Assembly: GCA_022385805.1 (NCBI GenBank)
Contig: MU277670.1
Location: 343,875 to 407,874, forward strand
Source of the DNA: Pilatotrama ljubarskyi
Taxonomy: Eukaryota > Basidiomycota > Agaricomycetes > Polyporales > Polyporaceae
Direction of reading: 5' to 3'
DNA: 64,000 bases
In this document: positions 35,375 through 47,287 of the stretch, one piece after another
Layout of the letters: every line of letters begins with the position of its first letter
How positions within the stretch are numbered: the first letter of the stretch is position 1
Notes under the pieces: generated by a model
What the model saw: the letters and a program-made list of their open reading frames with translations, nothing else
The model's database searches: none
Told to the model about the DNA's origin: nothing
Position numbers and translations under genes: made by a program

Positions 35375-37803
35375 ATGCCGCCTCAGGGTTCCCGTCTCCT
35401 CAAGAAGGCCAGCTCGTCGAGCAGTTCTTCTGACCTTGGTCGTGGTTTACAGCCCAAGCAGTTGTCCAAGTCCCCGCCGTCGTCACCAGGCGCCGACCGC
35501 AAGGTCAGGCCGGAGCCATGGCCATACGTACCCAGCAGCAACCCGTCGGCGCAGTATCAGCTGCTGGAGAAGCTCGGGACAGGCAGCTTTGGGACCGTCT
35601 ACAAGGCGATCCACACAGAGTCGAAGCAGATAGTGGCCATCAAGCAGATTGGTGCGTTCTCACACATACCTGACTACGAGGAAGGTATACTAACGCGTCA
35701 GCACAGACCTCGAAGATTCGGACGACGACATCTCTGAAATCCAGCAAGAGATTGCGAACTTGGCCCAGTGCGACTCCGAGTATGTCACCCGGTACTATGG
35801 CTCCTTTGTCGTCGCGTACAAGCTGTGGATCGTGATGGAGTATCTCGCCGGTGGCTCCTGTCTCGACCTCCTAAAGGCCGGTCCCTTCTCTGAAGCCCAC
35901 ATAGCCGTCATCTGCCGCGAACTCCTCCTTGGTCTCGATTACCTTCATAGCGAAGGAACTATCCACCGCGACATCAAGGCGGCGAATGTCTTGCTCTCCG
36001 CGTCCGGCAAAGTCAAGCTGGCCGACTTTGGTGTCGCCGCGCAGCTTACGAGCACCCTTCGGCATACATTCGTAGGCACCCCGTTTTGGATGGCACCAGA
36101 AGTGATCCGTCAGGCGGGCTACGACGCGAAGGCGGACATATGGAGTCTGGGAATCACAGCGATAGAGATGGCCAAGGGAGAGCCGCCTCTTGCGGAGTAT
36201 CATCCGATGCGAGTACTGTTCTTGATCCCGAAAGCGAAGCCGCCGGTCCTCGAAGGCCCCTTCTCCCTCGCCTTTAAGGACTTCGTCGCCCAGTGCCTCA
36301 CGAAGGACCCTCACTCTGTAAGTGCTGCGCATATAGCACCTAGATCCGGTCCGTGAACAGCGCTGACTCTCCTCGCCGAATATAGCGACCTACGACGAAG
36401 GAGCTCCTCCAGCACCGCTTCATCAAGAACGCCCGGAAAACAACCTATCTCACGGAGCTCATCGAACGATACCAGGATTATCGTAACCGTTCTCCTGGGC
36501 GCACACCCCAGATGTACCAGGCGACCGTGCGCAACAGTGGTGCTTGGGACGGTACCCTTCGCAGCGACTGGGACTTTAACACCATTCGATCAGCATCCGC
36601 AATGGGATCCTTGCGAAGCATGGCGAAAGATATTATGCCCCCAGGAATGGAGCCAGACGACCTGTACTACGACGAAATGCAGGAGGAAGACGAGTCGGCA
36701 TACCACGTGCAGGGCTCGATAGACACGGCCGCGGCCACGACGAAGGGCAGCGACGTTCCTCTCCAGCCTCCGGTCGGCCTCGGAGGTCTTGGCATGAACG
36801 CCGACGCGGGACACTCCACCGTTGTCATCCGCTCGTACTCCCGGTCAGGCGACGAGAAGGACGCGCCCTCGCTCATGACTGACAACGGCTCGGACGAGAC
36901 TGTGCAGAGCGCCGCCCCTGTCACTCCCATCCAGAGCGTCGAGAACGTTGATGCGCAGGTGGCTGACGCCGCTGAGCCGCCTCCAGCATATACCGGCTCC
37001 ATCCGATCATCGCGGCGCGCGTCATATGCCATGCGGAATAACCTGTCGAGTGGGACGGTGCTGGGAGAGGCGGACATCGGCAGCGGCGTGGACACCATCC
37101 GGCCTGTGAAGAAGGTTGACACCGTTCGCTCGCTGCGATTATCGGAGGAGTACGTCGGGAGCCTTAGGAGTCGGGAAGGCAGCACGTCCTCTGTGCCCTC
37201 CTCGCCGCAGAGCTCGAAGGGTTCGCACAAGCGCGCTGCGAGCGAAGCTGCGAAGGCGGGCAAGTCGATAGTGGAGGATGTTCTGCTGCCTTTGTTGCAG
37301 AAGGTGCGTGCTCGTCTTGATTAGGCAGACGATGTGGCTGACGATGACATGCAGACAACACGAGACGATATGGACGCTAGAGAAATCGAATCGCTAAGCA
37401 TGATTGCGCGGGGGTTCGAGGAGCTTGGCGCTGTCAACCCCGAGCTCGCTTACAACCTCGTCCTCGATATGCTGTCTGGCATCAACGAGTTCGTACTATC
37501 TACCTGCGTTGCTTGCCTCTGAGCTAAGCATTCCACCCTAGGAACACTGCCGTGCGTAGCCACATACAAACCACCAGGGGACTGTTCCCGCACAAGCGCA
37601 TCATCCGGAGAAGCGAGATGACCGCGAAGGGTCTCGTTGTGACCGAGGAAGAGGAGATCTCAGGCCTACCATCATCATCGACGCCCAGCCCGGCCCAGTC
37701 CATGGCAGAACCGGGTTCGCCGGTGCGCAAGTCACCCATCTCGGAGCTGCTGTATCTGCGGTGGCTGGAGGGTCTCAAGCTCAAGTGGCCGAGCATATTG
37801 TGA
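35375..37803 (+). CDS. germinal-centre (Ste20-type) kinase, GCK-III/Kic1-Nak1-Sid1 class
   Basis: A 733-residue Ser/Thr kinase is encoded by exons 35375-35651, 35707-36317, 36386-37303, 37355-37488 and 37542-37803. A short Ser-rich leader precedes the kinase domain: [12 protein letters not shown], the VAIKQI lysine, [16 protein letters not shown], and the [11 protein letters not shown] motif typical of Ste20 kinases. The C-terminal half is a disordered regulatory region with a more ordered tail ([32 protein letters not shown]), as in GCK-III kinases that activate NDR kinases. In fungi this class includes Kic1/Nak1 (RAM/MOR pathway) and Sid1 (septation). I cannot decide between them. A Cbk1-like kinase lies 18 kb upstream. 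Confidence 0.9.
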
Positions 37804-39434
37804 TGTCAATCCCGGTCTACGCAGCCCGCCGTACGTCCGCCACTCGCCTCGCCTAGCCACCCGAATATGCCGATCACGATGGTGGGCTTTCGACGTCACC
37901 GCTGGGCGCCCCCTTGCATTCTACCCCGTACCCCAATAGACACGGACACGCTTCGTAGTATGCGTTCCGTGCTCGTTTCCCCTGATCTCTTCATCGCCCT
38001 CTCCCGCATCGGCGATCTTTATATGGACTCCTGAGCGACCGACTCACACATCTGGCGCGTACTCGCCCGTGTCTCTCCTTCGCTTGCCCTCTCCATGGGA
38101 CACTTCTCGGATAGTACGCTGCTTTCCAATCGCTTCCATCTGTCTCTCCCCCCTCATGCTCGTCTTTCTGTCCATCATCGTCTCTTTCTTTCCATTGAGC
38201 CCCTGCCCCTCGGTACATCTCGTAATGTCGCACTTATATTATCGCCTCCTCCTTCCGCTCCGTAGTTCTTGCTCTTCAGCTCATCTCTCATGGCCGCTCA
38301 CCCTCCCATCCTTCGCCTGCTACACGCACGCGAGCATACCTGTGCCAGTCCGCCTTCCTTCACCCCGGACAACGCGCGTTACGCCCCCGCTTTCCTCTTC
38401 GCTTCCCCCCGCGCCCTAACGACTTTATATGACATCATGATTGTCCAGTGTCCTCCGATGTACGATGTTACTTGCGCGTGGCATGTCATCTGTACTGTCA
38501 TACTCTGGTCTGGACGGCCACACGTGTGTAAGAGTGGGGTGCGCGAGCCTTGTCTTGTTGCGCACGACGCGGAGAATACCTACAGGCGCACCTGTAGCCA
38601 TGGGAGAACCCATATCATACATTCATCCCAAGCTAGGCTGGATGTAACTCATATGGATTCGGGGGCGGCGACGACCTCGACATTTGCCACAGCGTGTGCA
38701 CGTTCTAGACCTCTGAGATATTGCGCGATAGAATGCGGCCCGATACCGATGTGCCCGATTGTCTTGTCGTCTGCATCTCGATGTTCTTGTAGAAGAAGTC
38801 AGTGTTTCGTATAACAATAAGCCCATCTCGCAGCTGGAGTGTACGCGCAGCGCTGCGCACGGCGGGATCAATGTCGCCACTGTCCTCTCAACGTCTAGAC
38901 ATCTCGGAATCGTTCCGAAATGCGAGAACGCACGCGCGACGGTCCCGGAAATGAGGAGAGTGAGATCGAGCTCGCGCTTAGCGCGATGCCCGCTATTGTC
39001 TCGACTTGCCCTGCGCCGCGCCACGCTCGAGAGAAGGACCGCCGGACGCGCTAGAAACCGTGCAGAGACAAGAGAGGCATCTCTGCACGCGATCTGGGGT
39101 GGGGGGAGTCGGGCTGCACGTGCGGGCGCCCCGGCGCTGCTTATTGTCTTTGCATCGACGAGTGGCCCAGACATGACGCAGCGCGCGCGACTTCGCCGAT
39201 AGATGTGAGATAGGCTCGTTCAGGCTGGAAGGTCACCGGTGAGATGAGAGCGAGATGAGGGAGCAGGGCAGCGGTGCATAAATACCCTGCGGGGAAGTCG
39301 AGGATCGCCAGCGAAGTCGTCTCTGCCAGACTACCCCCGCCCGGTATTCCTCGACACTCGCTACGTTGCTCCCTTCCTCTTCGGGCCTCTCAGCCACACA
39401 TCCGTCTCGAGCATACGTATCCCGTCCACACGCA
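37804..39434. other. gene-poor region before pheromone gene
   Basis: 1.6 kb containing the 3' flank of the GCK gene and the promoter of the pheromone gene. A minus-strand frame at 39174-38623 has an ATG but no recognisable domain and overlaps the pheromone promoter side. I treat it as spurious. The stretch 38850-39180 is strongly GC-rich. Confidence 0.4.
39277..39284 (+). promoter_or_regulatory. TATA-like element of pheromone gene
   Basis: CATAAATA lies about 150 nt upstream of the pheromone ATG, at a distance that allows a 100-nt leader. The assignment is tentative. Confidence 0.4.
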
Positions 39435-39554
39435 ATGGACGCCTTCTTCACCATCGCGCCCCCCGTCCCCGTCGAGGACCCTACCGCCGACGTCTTGATT
39501 GACCGCGACGACACCGGTACCAGCGGTGACCACGGGTCCTGCATCATTGCCTAG
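39435..39554 (+). CDS. lipopeptide mating-pheromone precursor (CaaX type)
   Basis: A 39-residue peptide begins MDAFFTIAPPVPVEDP and ends with the CaaX box CIIA directly before TAG. This is the standard layout of basidiomycete mating pheromone precursors: MD-x-F start, acidic pro-region, charged processing site and a C-terminal Cys to be farnesylated, trimmed and methylated. A likely cleavage is after the IDR (residues 23-25), giving a mature peptide that begins DDTGTSG and ends HGSC. The ATG context is good (CGCAATGG). Mature length and cleavage site are inferences. No Ste3-type receptor is visible in the window. Right after the stop, an ATG followed by gtgagt suggests an intron in the 3' UTR. 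Confidence 0.85.
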   Translation: MDAFFTIAPPVPVEDPTADVLIDRDDTGTSGDHGSCIIA

Positions 39555-41655
39555 GCACCTGCCTCGTACCCCATGGTGAGTGACTCTTGCCGGACGTTCG
39601 GCGGACGAGTTGAATGTTGCATGCTGACCGCGCGGTACCCAACAGACATGAGAGCGCAGGCTCCTCTTCCGTTCGCGCGTCCGCATCCACGACTACCCGC
39701 ATGCGCTACACCCGCATTTGCACGACTCGACACGACCGTCAGGGCGCGGCGCCTTATTCGTTCCGCCGCGGTGCCTGCAAGAACACGCATACGTTAGCCG
39801 CTTCAACTTCACTTCAGCAATAATTTATCACCTTCATATTGGCTGCCCGGTGTTCGCGGAGAAGGCAGGAGGGGGCTGGAGGAGGCTGAGAGAGACTGGT
39901 AGAGCTGGAGACGCAACGATTGGGCAGCCCCGTTTTTAACTTCGTCCCGGATGAGTCCGGAGACACCTCAGTTTACAGAATGTATAATGGCCACATCGTG
40001 GCATCGCGACTCGAATCGCATGGCTTCGGAGTGCTGGATGTTGATCGATGACCGCGTCCGGTCGGTCGGCGTTTGTCAAATTCTTGCGGGCAGGCGGTGA
40101 ATTGCATACGGAAATTGCCTATACGTCGCGCGGATGCGCGGGTGGCAGCCTATCCACCGCGCGCATGAGGTCAGAACCGCCAGATTGACCAGTCCGTGGT
40201 AACATAGGCGCGTTGCGAACGTCGATAGGTAGACATCTTGGTGATGAAGCCTAATGCTTGTAGTCTTTCGATCGTGGCGTGTCGGACCTGCAGTACTTTG
40301 CGCATCCTAGGACGACATCTCAGCCTCTTGTCAGCCACCACAGCGTGTATATGAGCGGAAACTTGCCGGAGACAACTACTCTCTTGCGCACAGCGTCCCT
40401 GAGGAGCTATATGCGCTACATAGATACCACAGCGCCGCCGCCGCCGGAATCTGCATACATAGTCGAGTACACAACCTACCACTGCGCCTATGCGGTTCGC
40501 GTCGCATTGTATCTTCTTGGCGACATGGTGGTCAATGGGAAGGAAGTGCGCTTGATCAAATCGAGCAATCTAATCTCCCCGCCACGCCCGAGCGCGCTTC
40601 CCCTGACCCCCTTCCATTCCTTCTTCCCAAGGCCCACTCGAGCCTGATGACGTCGTCCCGACTCTTCACACTCACTCGCATACGCTTGTTGCCGCCGGTC
40701 GGTATGATATCTCCCCAGGGGTCCCAAGCTTCCTTCATCTTGGCTCTCCCGATCGAAGCGCGCGCATCCAGCATCGCGCCTTCCCGACAGGGACGCCCTC
40801 CTGCCCGGATCGCTGCTTCGCGCAGGGAGATCTCTGTGGGTCCTCGTTCCCGCCGCCTACGGCATTTGCTGTGCTGCATTCCTTCTTGCGCCCCTCCTCC
40901 GCTCGGCTCCAGCGGCTTCGCGCCACGGGCTGCTGGTCCGTCGCTGGTCACCGTCCGGCACACAAAGGGGTCAGCCACTGCCCCCTGTCCGTCGTGGCGG
41001 CTGACGTCGCGATTGCTCCGAGGCAGTCATACTACTGTACGAAAAGGTGGTGACGCCACGAAGCCCCAGCGGACCTGTAGCCGTTGCTTGCATTCCCTGC
41101 TAACTATTACAAGCTCGGATGTCGGACGAGCCGCGTGCCTACGCTTCTTCAGATGATGACGATAGTGCCAAGTTCCGCAACTGTCAACGAGGGTGGGGGT
41201 AAAACGAGTGTGAGGTGGTAAGCACTGTATTCGACTGCAAGTCGAGGGGAGAGGGGGAGGGAGGGGTCCGTGAAAGGTCGTGAGTATATATAGTCCGAAA
41301 ATCTACAGACGGAAAACAGGGAAGAAGCAAGGTCCGTGTGAGGGGTTCCTATCGTGACACTACAGCACGGGGGAGTACTATTCTACATAGTCTGCGGTTC
41401 GAGGTGTGTGCGTGTGCGAAGCGACTGATGCAAGATGTACTAGTACTGTACGCAGTCACTATCACGAGCGGGCGTCATAAATACGCGCGAAATGAGGGAG
41501 GATTAGGAATGCCGTCGTAAGATCGAGGGGTAGATATCAAACCGTAGAATAGATGGCAGTGTTCGGTGTCCGCACACCAACCCAAGAGATGCTCCGAGCG
41601 AAGTCGGAGGAAAGGAAGGCCCAACCGCTTTAAGGCCACTTCTGGACTGCGCGGA
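39555..41655. other. gene-poor region
   Basis: 2.1 kb between the pheromone gene and the convergent chitin deacetylase gene. I looked on both strands for small CaaX-ending frames, a seven-helix receptor and tRNA genes and found none. A few open frames exist (for example minus strand 40978-40556) but lack ATG starts or domains. Confidence 0.4.
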
Positions 41656-43262
41656 TTATGATAGCACGAGCGCTGCGACGAAGGCGGATAGACACGTCAG
41701 GAGGCCGGAGCCGAACACAGACGCGGCCGAGTTGTTCTGCGTCGCGCTCGCGCTCGTGCCCGTGGACTGTCCGCTCGGTGCAGACGAAACCTTCGAGCTT
41801 GCCGCACTGCTGGCCGGAGAGCTCGCGGACGAGCCACCCGAGCCTGAGGATGTCGCAGCAGGCGACGAGGCCGTCGACGTTCCAGATGCAGCAGCAGAAG
41901 AAGTAGCGGAGGATGTGTCGTCGCCGACCGCGAGCGCGACGGCTGCAGGGGTGACCTTGCCCGTGGAGCTGTCCGAGTTCTGGTACACCGCACCACCGTC
42001 GAGCTGCGCCACGCTCACGAACTTCCAACCGTTCTGCTGGATGAGCGGGAACGCCTGAATAAACGCGCCGACGGTGTTGTTCGAGAGCTCGTGCTCGAGG
42101 ATGATGAGCCCGGGGGACTTGGGCCCGGTGATCCACTTCTGCAAGTTCGCGTCGACCTTGTCGCGGGTCGTGCCGCCGGGCTGGCCGATACTCCAGTCCT
42201 CGGTGCTACGACGGGTGTCAGCGGCTACTTATCAGGAGGGCGATAGGATGACTCACTCCTGGTTCCAGATGACGGTCGTGAGACCGAAGACTTCCTTCGC
42301 GATGGCGCGGACCCGGTTGTCGGAGTCACCGTAGGGGGGACGCCAGTACTTGGGGAGGCGTCCACCCGTCGAATTGTGAATGATCTCCATAGTCCAACCA
42401 AGCTCGGCGACGACGTCGAGGTTACTCAACGTGGTCATGTAGGGGTGCGTCCAAGTGTGGACGGCGATGTCGTCTAGTTGCAGCCAATGATTACTACACC
42501 ATAATGGCGGCTGAAACAGCACGGGACGGGCTTACTTTGAAGCTCCTGGAAGGCCATCGTGAACTCGTTCGGGTTCTGGAGGATGTTGATGCCGATCATG
42601 AAGTGGGTCGCGGTGACATCGTTGTCCTTCAAGAACTGGTACAGGGGCACAGAGGTCTGAATAGGGGCGCAATCAGCGAGGTCCAAGCGTTGGTCGCGAC
42701 GAATGCTACGCACGTCAAGGGGGCCATCGTCGAAGCTCGCGCCGAAGACGCCGTCGGGCGCGTCCCAGAGATCCTCGTCGTTCCGGCACTTGTAAGTGGC
42801 AGAGCAGACGACTTGGCCGTTGGGGTCAAAGCCCTGCGGGTAGACGGGGTTCCCGCTCAAGGTGGAGGGAGGAATGTCGGGGATCTTGCCAGCCGAGACT
42901 GCTGCATTGAACGCGTCCGTCCAGGCCTTGGGGAGGGCGTTCGGGTCTGGCTTTGCTTGCGGGTAGCCGGCGGACCATTCTGGCAAAGCAATGGCCGTGT
43001 GAGGGGAGCCGAACAGAGGAGGCTAGCAAATTTCTAACAGACCTGGTGTGCCGACGGCGGCGTATACAGCACCGTCTGTGAGGGCGGCACCGCGCCTGAA
43101 GAGGGCGTACGCGGGGTGGTCTTCTGGGTGGTACCACGCGGTGGGGAGGCGCCTGTGTACGGTGTGTTCGTGATCATGGTCGTCGTGCGGGAGGGCTGAT
43201 GCTGTTGATGTCGATAGGAGGGCGGCGGCGGCCAGGAGAAGAAAAGAGCGAACGGCCGGCAT
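41656..43262 (-). CDS. GPI-anchored chitin deacetylase (CE4 family)
   Basis: This secreted carbohydrate esterase family 4 enzyme would convert cell-wall chitin to chitosan. The N-terminus is a signal peptide ([23 protein letters not shown]). All CE4 motifs appear in order: SFDDGP (metal and base Asp), HTWTHP (two zinc-binding His), [10 protein letters not shown], the DW segment ([12 protein letters not shown]) and LEHEL near the C-terminal end. Residues in the last ~130 are Ser/Thr/Ala-rich, ending in a hydrophobic tail ([15 protein letters not shown]), the pattern of a GPI-anchor signal. The gene has several introns, including one after DGPLD. The TATA box at 43336-43342 suggests strong expression. 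It resembles fungal Cda2-type enzymes. Confidence 0.93.
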
Positions 43263-44412
43263 AGCGGAGTGTGTTTGAGGAAGGCGGGGGAGGGATAAGG
43301 GGGGCAGGGACGACAAGGGGCGACATGGCAGGTTGATATATACTCTGAGGGATCGGCAGAGGGCGCGGATGGGCTCAGGAGAGAGCAGCGAGGCGCACAG
43401 CGAGCCGCCGACGGCGCTAGGCTCGATCACACTCGGCCTCGGTTTGCCGCGCCCGCGAGCGAGCTATTCCTTGCTGCCGCTTATGGCTACTCGCCTGCCA
43501 TATCCGACGCCCCGACGCCCCGGCCCCGCGTGCCGGCCCTGCCGATCAGCACGCCAGCCAATGAGGGCCTTCCCCGGCTCCTCAACGCTCGTCTGCACCA
43601 GCCACAACAGGCAGCCGTCGTGGAGTCCACCGCGGCCCGTCTCTGGTTACCGCTCCTTCTTAGACTCTGCAGCTCTCCCTCGTCCATTCTCCGCACCGGT
43701 CGGACCTCCTCCTCCAGCCTCGTCCTCGTCAGGGCGCGGCTCAAGCTTCACCAGCCACGATCCTACAGTATCGGCCCTCGGTATCGATCCTGTCAGTGAT
43801 TCCGGCGGCCCTGCTACTGATATCTGTTATGCATTGCCTCTCGCCGCCACACGCGCAACGCTCGCTCAGATGGAGGCTTCTTACTACGCATATCATGATG
43901 TTTTTCAGTCGTTAAACAACCGTTCGCGTGAAGCACGACTTTATTTTTGGCGGAGATCTGCACTCTAATTCCCCGCGCTCGCCAGCATTGTCTTGGGGCC
44001 TAAGTACGCGGTACCTATGAGCGCTTCGGGCATTGCAGTGCTTCTTCAGACCCTGTCAAACAGGCCGGTCCTGTCGCCCGAGCTAACAGTTTTCTGTCGT
44101 CGTCTGAAGGCGAAAACTCGGAAAGTCATAGGAACGTCGTCGCGACCACGCAAAGCCATGGTGGCCGGCCTAACAGCGCGTAGTAGCGCACGCCTGTCAA
44201 CGCCCCCACGCAATGGACAGCTCGAGTTCCCCACACGGCCGGGGGACGCCTTCTTCTATACGTAGCTGGAGAATACAAAGTACAGCGACAAGAGCGGGAC
44301 CGCGTCGACAATCAAGAGTAGTCCATGCGTACAACCTGCCGCAGCCTCGCGCGCCCTAGAAGCAATCATTCTCTATGATCCCAATCAACAACAACGCAGG
44401 GTCGTGCGCGTT
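43263..44412. other. intergenic with unsupported frames
   Basis: 1.15 kb upstream of the chitin deacetylase gene and downstream of TFIIF alpha. A plus-strand frame (ATG 43483 to stop 43968, about 160 residues) has no domain and overlaps a minus-strand frame. I give it low weight and see no other feature. Confidence 0.35.
43336..43342 (-). promoter_or_regulatory. TATA box of chitin deacetylase gene
   Basis: On the minus strand the sequence reads TATATAT, 74-80 nt upstream of the ATG at 43262. The position fits a TATA box. Confidence 0.55.
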
Positions 44413-46638
44413 CTATCCAGCAGCAGCAGGCGAAGGTGCCGCAGCAGCGTCGCGATACGCCGGTCTGAGCACCAGCATTCCGTTGCTCAGCTGCGCGACC
44501 TCCTTCACGAGCGCCGTGAACTTGCTCTTCTTCTTCTCGTCCGTGAGGTACGGCGTGAAGTGCAGGATGCACTCGCGCGTCGTCGCGTTCGGCGTGTTGC
44601 GCAGCCACTCGATGACCATACGGTCCTCGAGCTCGGCGCCAGGCGGGAGTTGCGCCTTGCGCTGCTTCTTCGGTCGTGGAGCCGCTCCCGGCGTGCCAGC
44701 ACTCGCGGCCGAGCCGTCGTCTGTCGCTTTGCGCTTGGGCGGCTTCGCACCCCCGGCCGTGCCAGAGGCCGGAGGACTCCCGACGCTTGCAGTAGGGCTA
44801 GTGGCGCGGCTCGCAGGAGGTGACCCGTTTGGAGCGAGAGGGCTTCCCGCGCGGCTCTGAATGCCCGGCTTCGGCTTCGGTGCCTTCTGGCTGGTCGCGC
44901 GCTCTGCGACATGTCGATGACCAAGCCCCGGCGTTGGCGAGGTGGGTCGCGAAGTAGACTGCGATGGCGACTCCGTTTTCACGGTGAGTGGGGGCTGCCC
45001 GTTTGCTGGAGGTTTGCCCGCTTGTCCAACGGGTGACGTCTGCGATGCGGGCCGTGCACCTGGCTTAGGCTCCGGAGGAAGGATGGCAGGACCGGTCGGT
45101 ATGGGCACTTCCTCTTCCTCCTCCTCTTCCTCCTACATGAATTGTCAGTACAGGACACGCCCACATGGGGATAGTGCGCATACCTCGCTGGCGTAAGGGT
45201 TTTTCTCGTCATCAGAGTCGTCGTATGCGCCATCTTTGTCCAGCTTCTTCAACGTCTTCTGAAGATTCTTGCCCGCCCCTGTAAGCTTGGCTTCGTCTTC
45301 CTCCTCATCAGATTCGTCGACGTAGGCCTCACGGAGCTTGTTTGCATTCTTATACTCCTTCTTGAGCCGTTCCTGCAATCAAGGTGTCAGAAACCATGAT
45401 CCGGTGGGGAGACCGCTGATAGACCTCGACGCGTACCTCAAGCTCCTTTGCCTCTTCGTCCTCCTTCTCATCGACATCCATCTTCTCCTCATCGTCCGCG
45501 AACGTTTCCTCGTAGTCCAGCTCGTCCAGGAAGCCCTCCGCACCAAGCTCACGCTTGACCTTGCGCTTGCGGTCGACGCCATCGTCGTCGTCATCCTCAC
45601 CACCGAATAGCTCGGCAGGACCGCTGTCGACAGTCTTGAGCTTCCGCCCGCCAGGTCCCAGACTTTGACTGGCGTTGTAGACAAGGGACGAACTGCTAGC
45701 AGCTTGCTCGGTCTTCTGCCGCAACGTCCAATGCGTGGCATCCTTATGCTTCTGCATCTTGGTCATCTAGAGTAGGTAGCAGATTGAGCTCGCGTACTCT
45801 GACCCGAGGGGCTGGCACGTACGAGAGATTCAGCCTCCTCCAGGTTGGGTACATGGTAATGCGGCTTCTTTTGGAACTTGTACCATCGGTGGGCGGGGAC
45901 GAACTTGAAGACGTCGTCCGCGGCGGGCATGAACATCGCGTACGTCTGCGACTTCGCGACCTCCTCCATCTTGCCCACCCACACCTCCCGGTGCTGCGCG
46001 TCCTCCATGACCCAGGGGAAACGCTCCTCTCGCCTCAGCTGCCGCGTCTCCTCGGGCACCAGGAAAACCTGCCGCGTCTTCTTCTGAAATCTCTTCTTCT
46101 TGTCCTTGTCCTTCCCCTTATCCTCCTTCACCTCCCCCGTGTCCTTCCGCACCGGCCGCCCCGCCGCGTCGGCCATGACCGGCTTCCCGTCGGGCCCAAT
46201 GACGATCTTCCCATCCGAGCCGATCATGGGGGCGACAGCCTGCTGCGCGGCTGACGCCTGAGGGTCCTCGCGCCGCGGCTCCTTGCGGTTGAGCTTCACG
46301 GGCTTCTCCCAGGTGTTGATGTCGACGCGCTTGCGGGACTCGAACTTCATCACGTCGTACTTCCACCCGTTCAGCTTTGAGGAGAGCAGCCTGAACTCGG
46401 AGTAGGGGCCATCAGGCGGGGGCGGCTTCGTGTCCACGTCTGGTTTCGCAGGGGCCACAGGCCGGCGCTGTGGCGGGGGACGCGGAGACCCATTGGCAGG
46501 CTTCTGAGGCGTTCCAGGGGTGGACTGCGAGGGTCCCGGAGAGGGTGTATTCGTACCCGCACCTGGTGATACCTTCTTCTTCTGCTGAATGGGTCGGGAG
46601 GGGTTGGGATTCCATATTGACGCAGCGCCTTTCGCCAT
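44413..46638 (-). CDS. TFIIF alpha subunit (Tfg1/RAP74 homologue)
   Basis: This nuclear general transcription factor helps RNA polymerase II initiate and elongate. The N-terminal part has a P-rich leader, then the dimerisation region: the DVMKFESRKRVDINTW segment, the RRFPWVMEDAQHREVWVG-like segment and the HRWYKFQKKP segment. The middle has acidic and lysine-rich linkers, including an EEEEEEE run at an exon junction (near 45110-45135). The C-terminal winged helix is visible as ELEDRMVIEWLRNTPNATTRECILHFTPYL. Four or so introns interrupt the gene (near 45780, 45430, 45360 and 45170). The start is the ATG at 46638 (MAKGAASIWN). The reading frame and domain order match RAP74. Confidence 0.88.
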
Positions 46639-47287
46639 GTCGTCGTCGTTCTGGACGGGTGGTGCTCTAGATTTGGGTCGAGAGGAACAGCAACAAGTCT
46701 TATTAGGGGATCAGGCAGATCGTTATGATACAGCAGCACGCGATGGAGCACACAGAGAAGCGGGCAGGACCAGGCTGAGGCTGGGCGTGGTGGTTCGAAG
46801 TCAAGCGTGCGTGCGGAGCCGCCCGCGCTTACCGAGTAGGTTATGTATGCGGTTCGCTCACGGGCCCAAGCACTGCGGTATCTGCACAACAAGAGAATAC
46901 AACGTCGCCGAACACAATAAATCCGGTGTCTCATGGTTGTTGTATTGCTGTTACCTGGGATACGTCGCTCACATGGTACTCGAACAGCGTGCAGTCCGTC
47001 TAGAAATATATGGATCGTCCAAAGCGCACAGCCTGTCAATGTTATGGGAGATACTTATCGAGTGGGGGAGGAAGGAATAATAGGTGAAATGCGACGACGA
47101 CGACAGCTCTGCGAGGACAAACAAGAGATCCCTCCGGTTCTAGGTACGATCGTTCAGAACAAGCCAGGACATGGGAGATACACGGGATAATATATCACCT
47201 CGGGATTGACGAAAGCCCTCGATCCGGGAGGGGAAACAAGAAACGATATCGATACAGTTTAACCTCCAGGTATGCGCCCTGCGTGCC
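46639..47287. other. intergenic, TFIIF alpha promoter
   Basis: 650 nt between TFIIF alpha and the bHLH gene end. An open plus-strand frame here lacks domains and crosses a promoter; it is not called. Confidence 0.4.

Noticed and set aside
38623..39174. 183-codon minus-strand frame upstream of the pheromone gene
   Set aside because: It has an ATG but no recognisable domain and lies in GC-rich promoter DNA of the pheromone gene.
43333..43968. 211-codon plus-strand frame upstream of the chitin deacetylase
   Set aside because: No domain, low-complexity Pro/Ser content, and it overlaps a minus-strand frame. Kept only as a low-weight possibility in the intergenic note.
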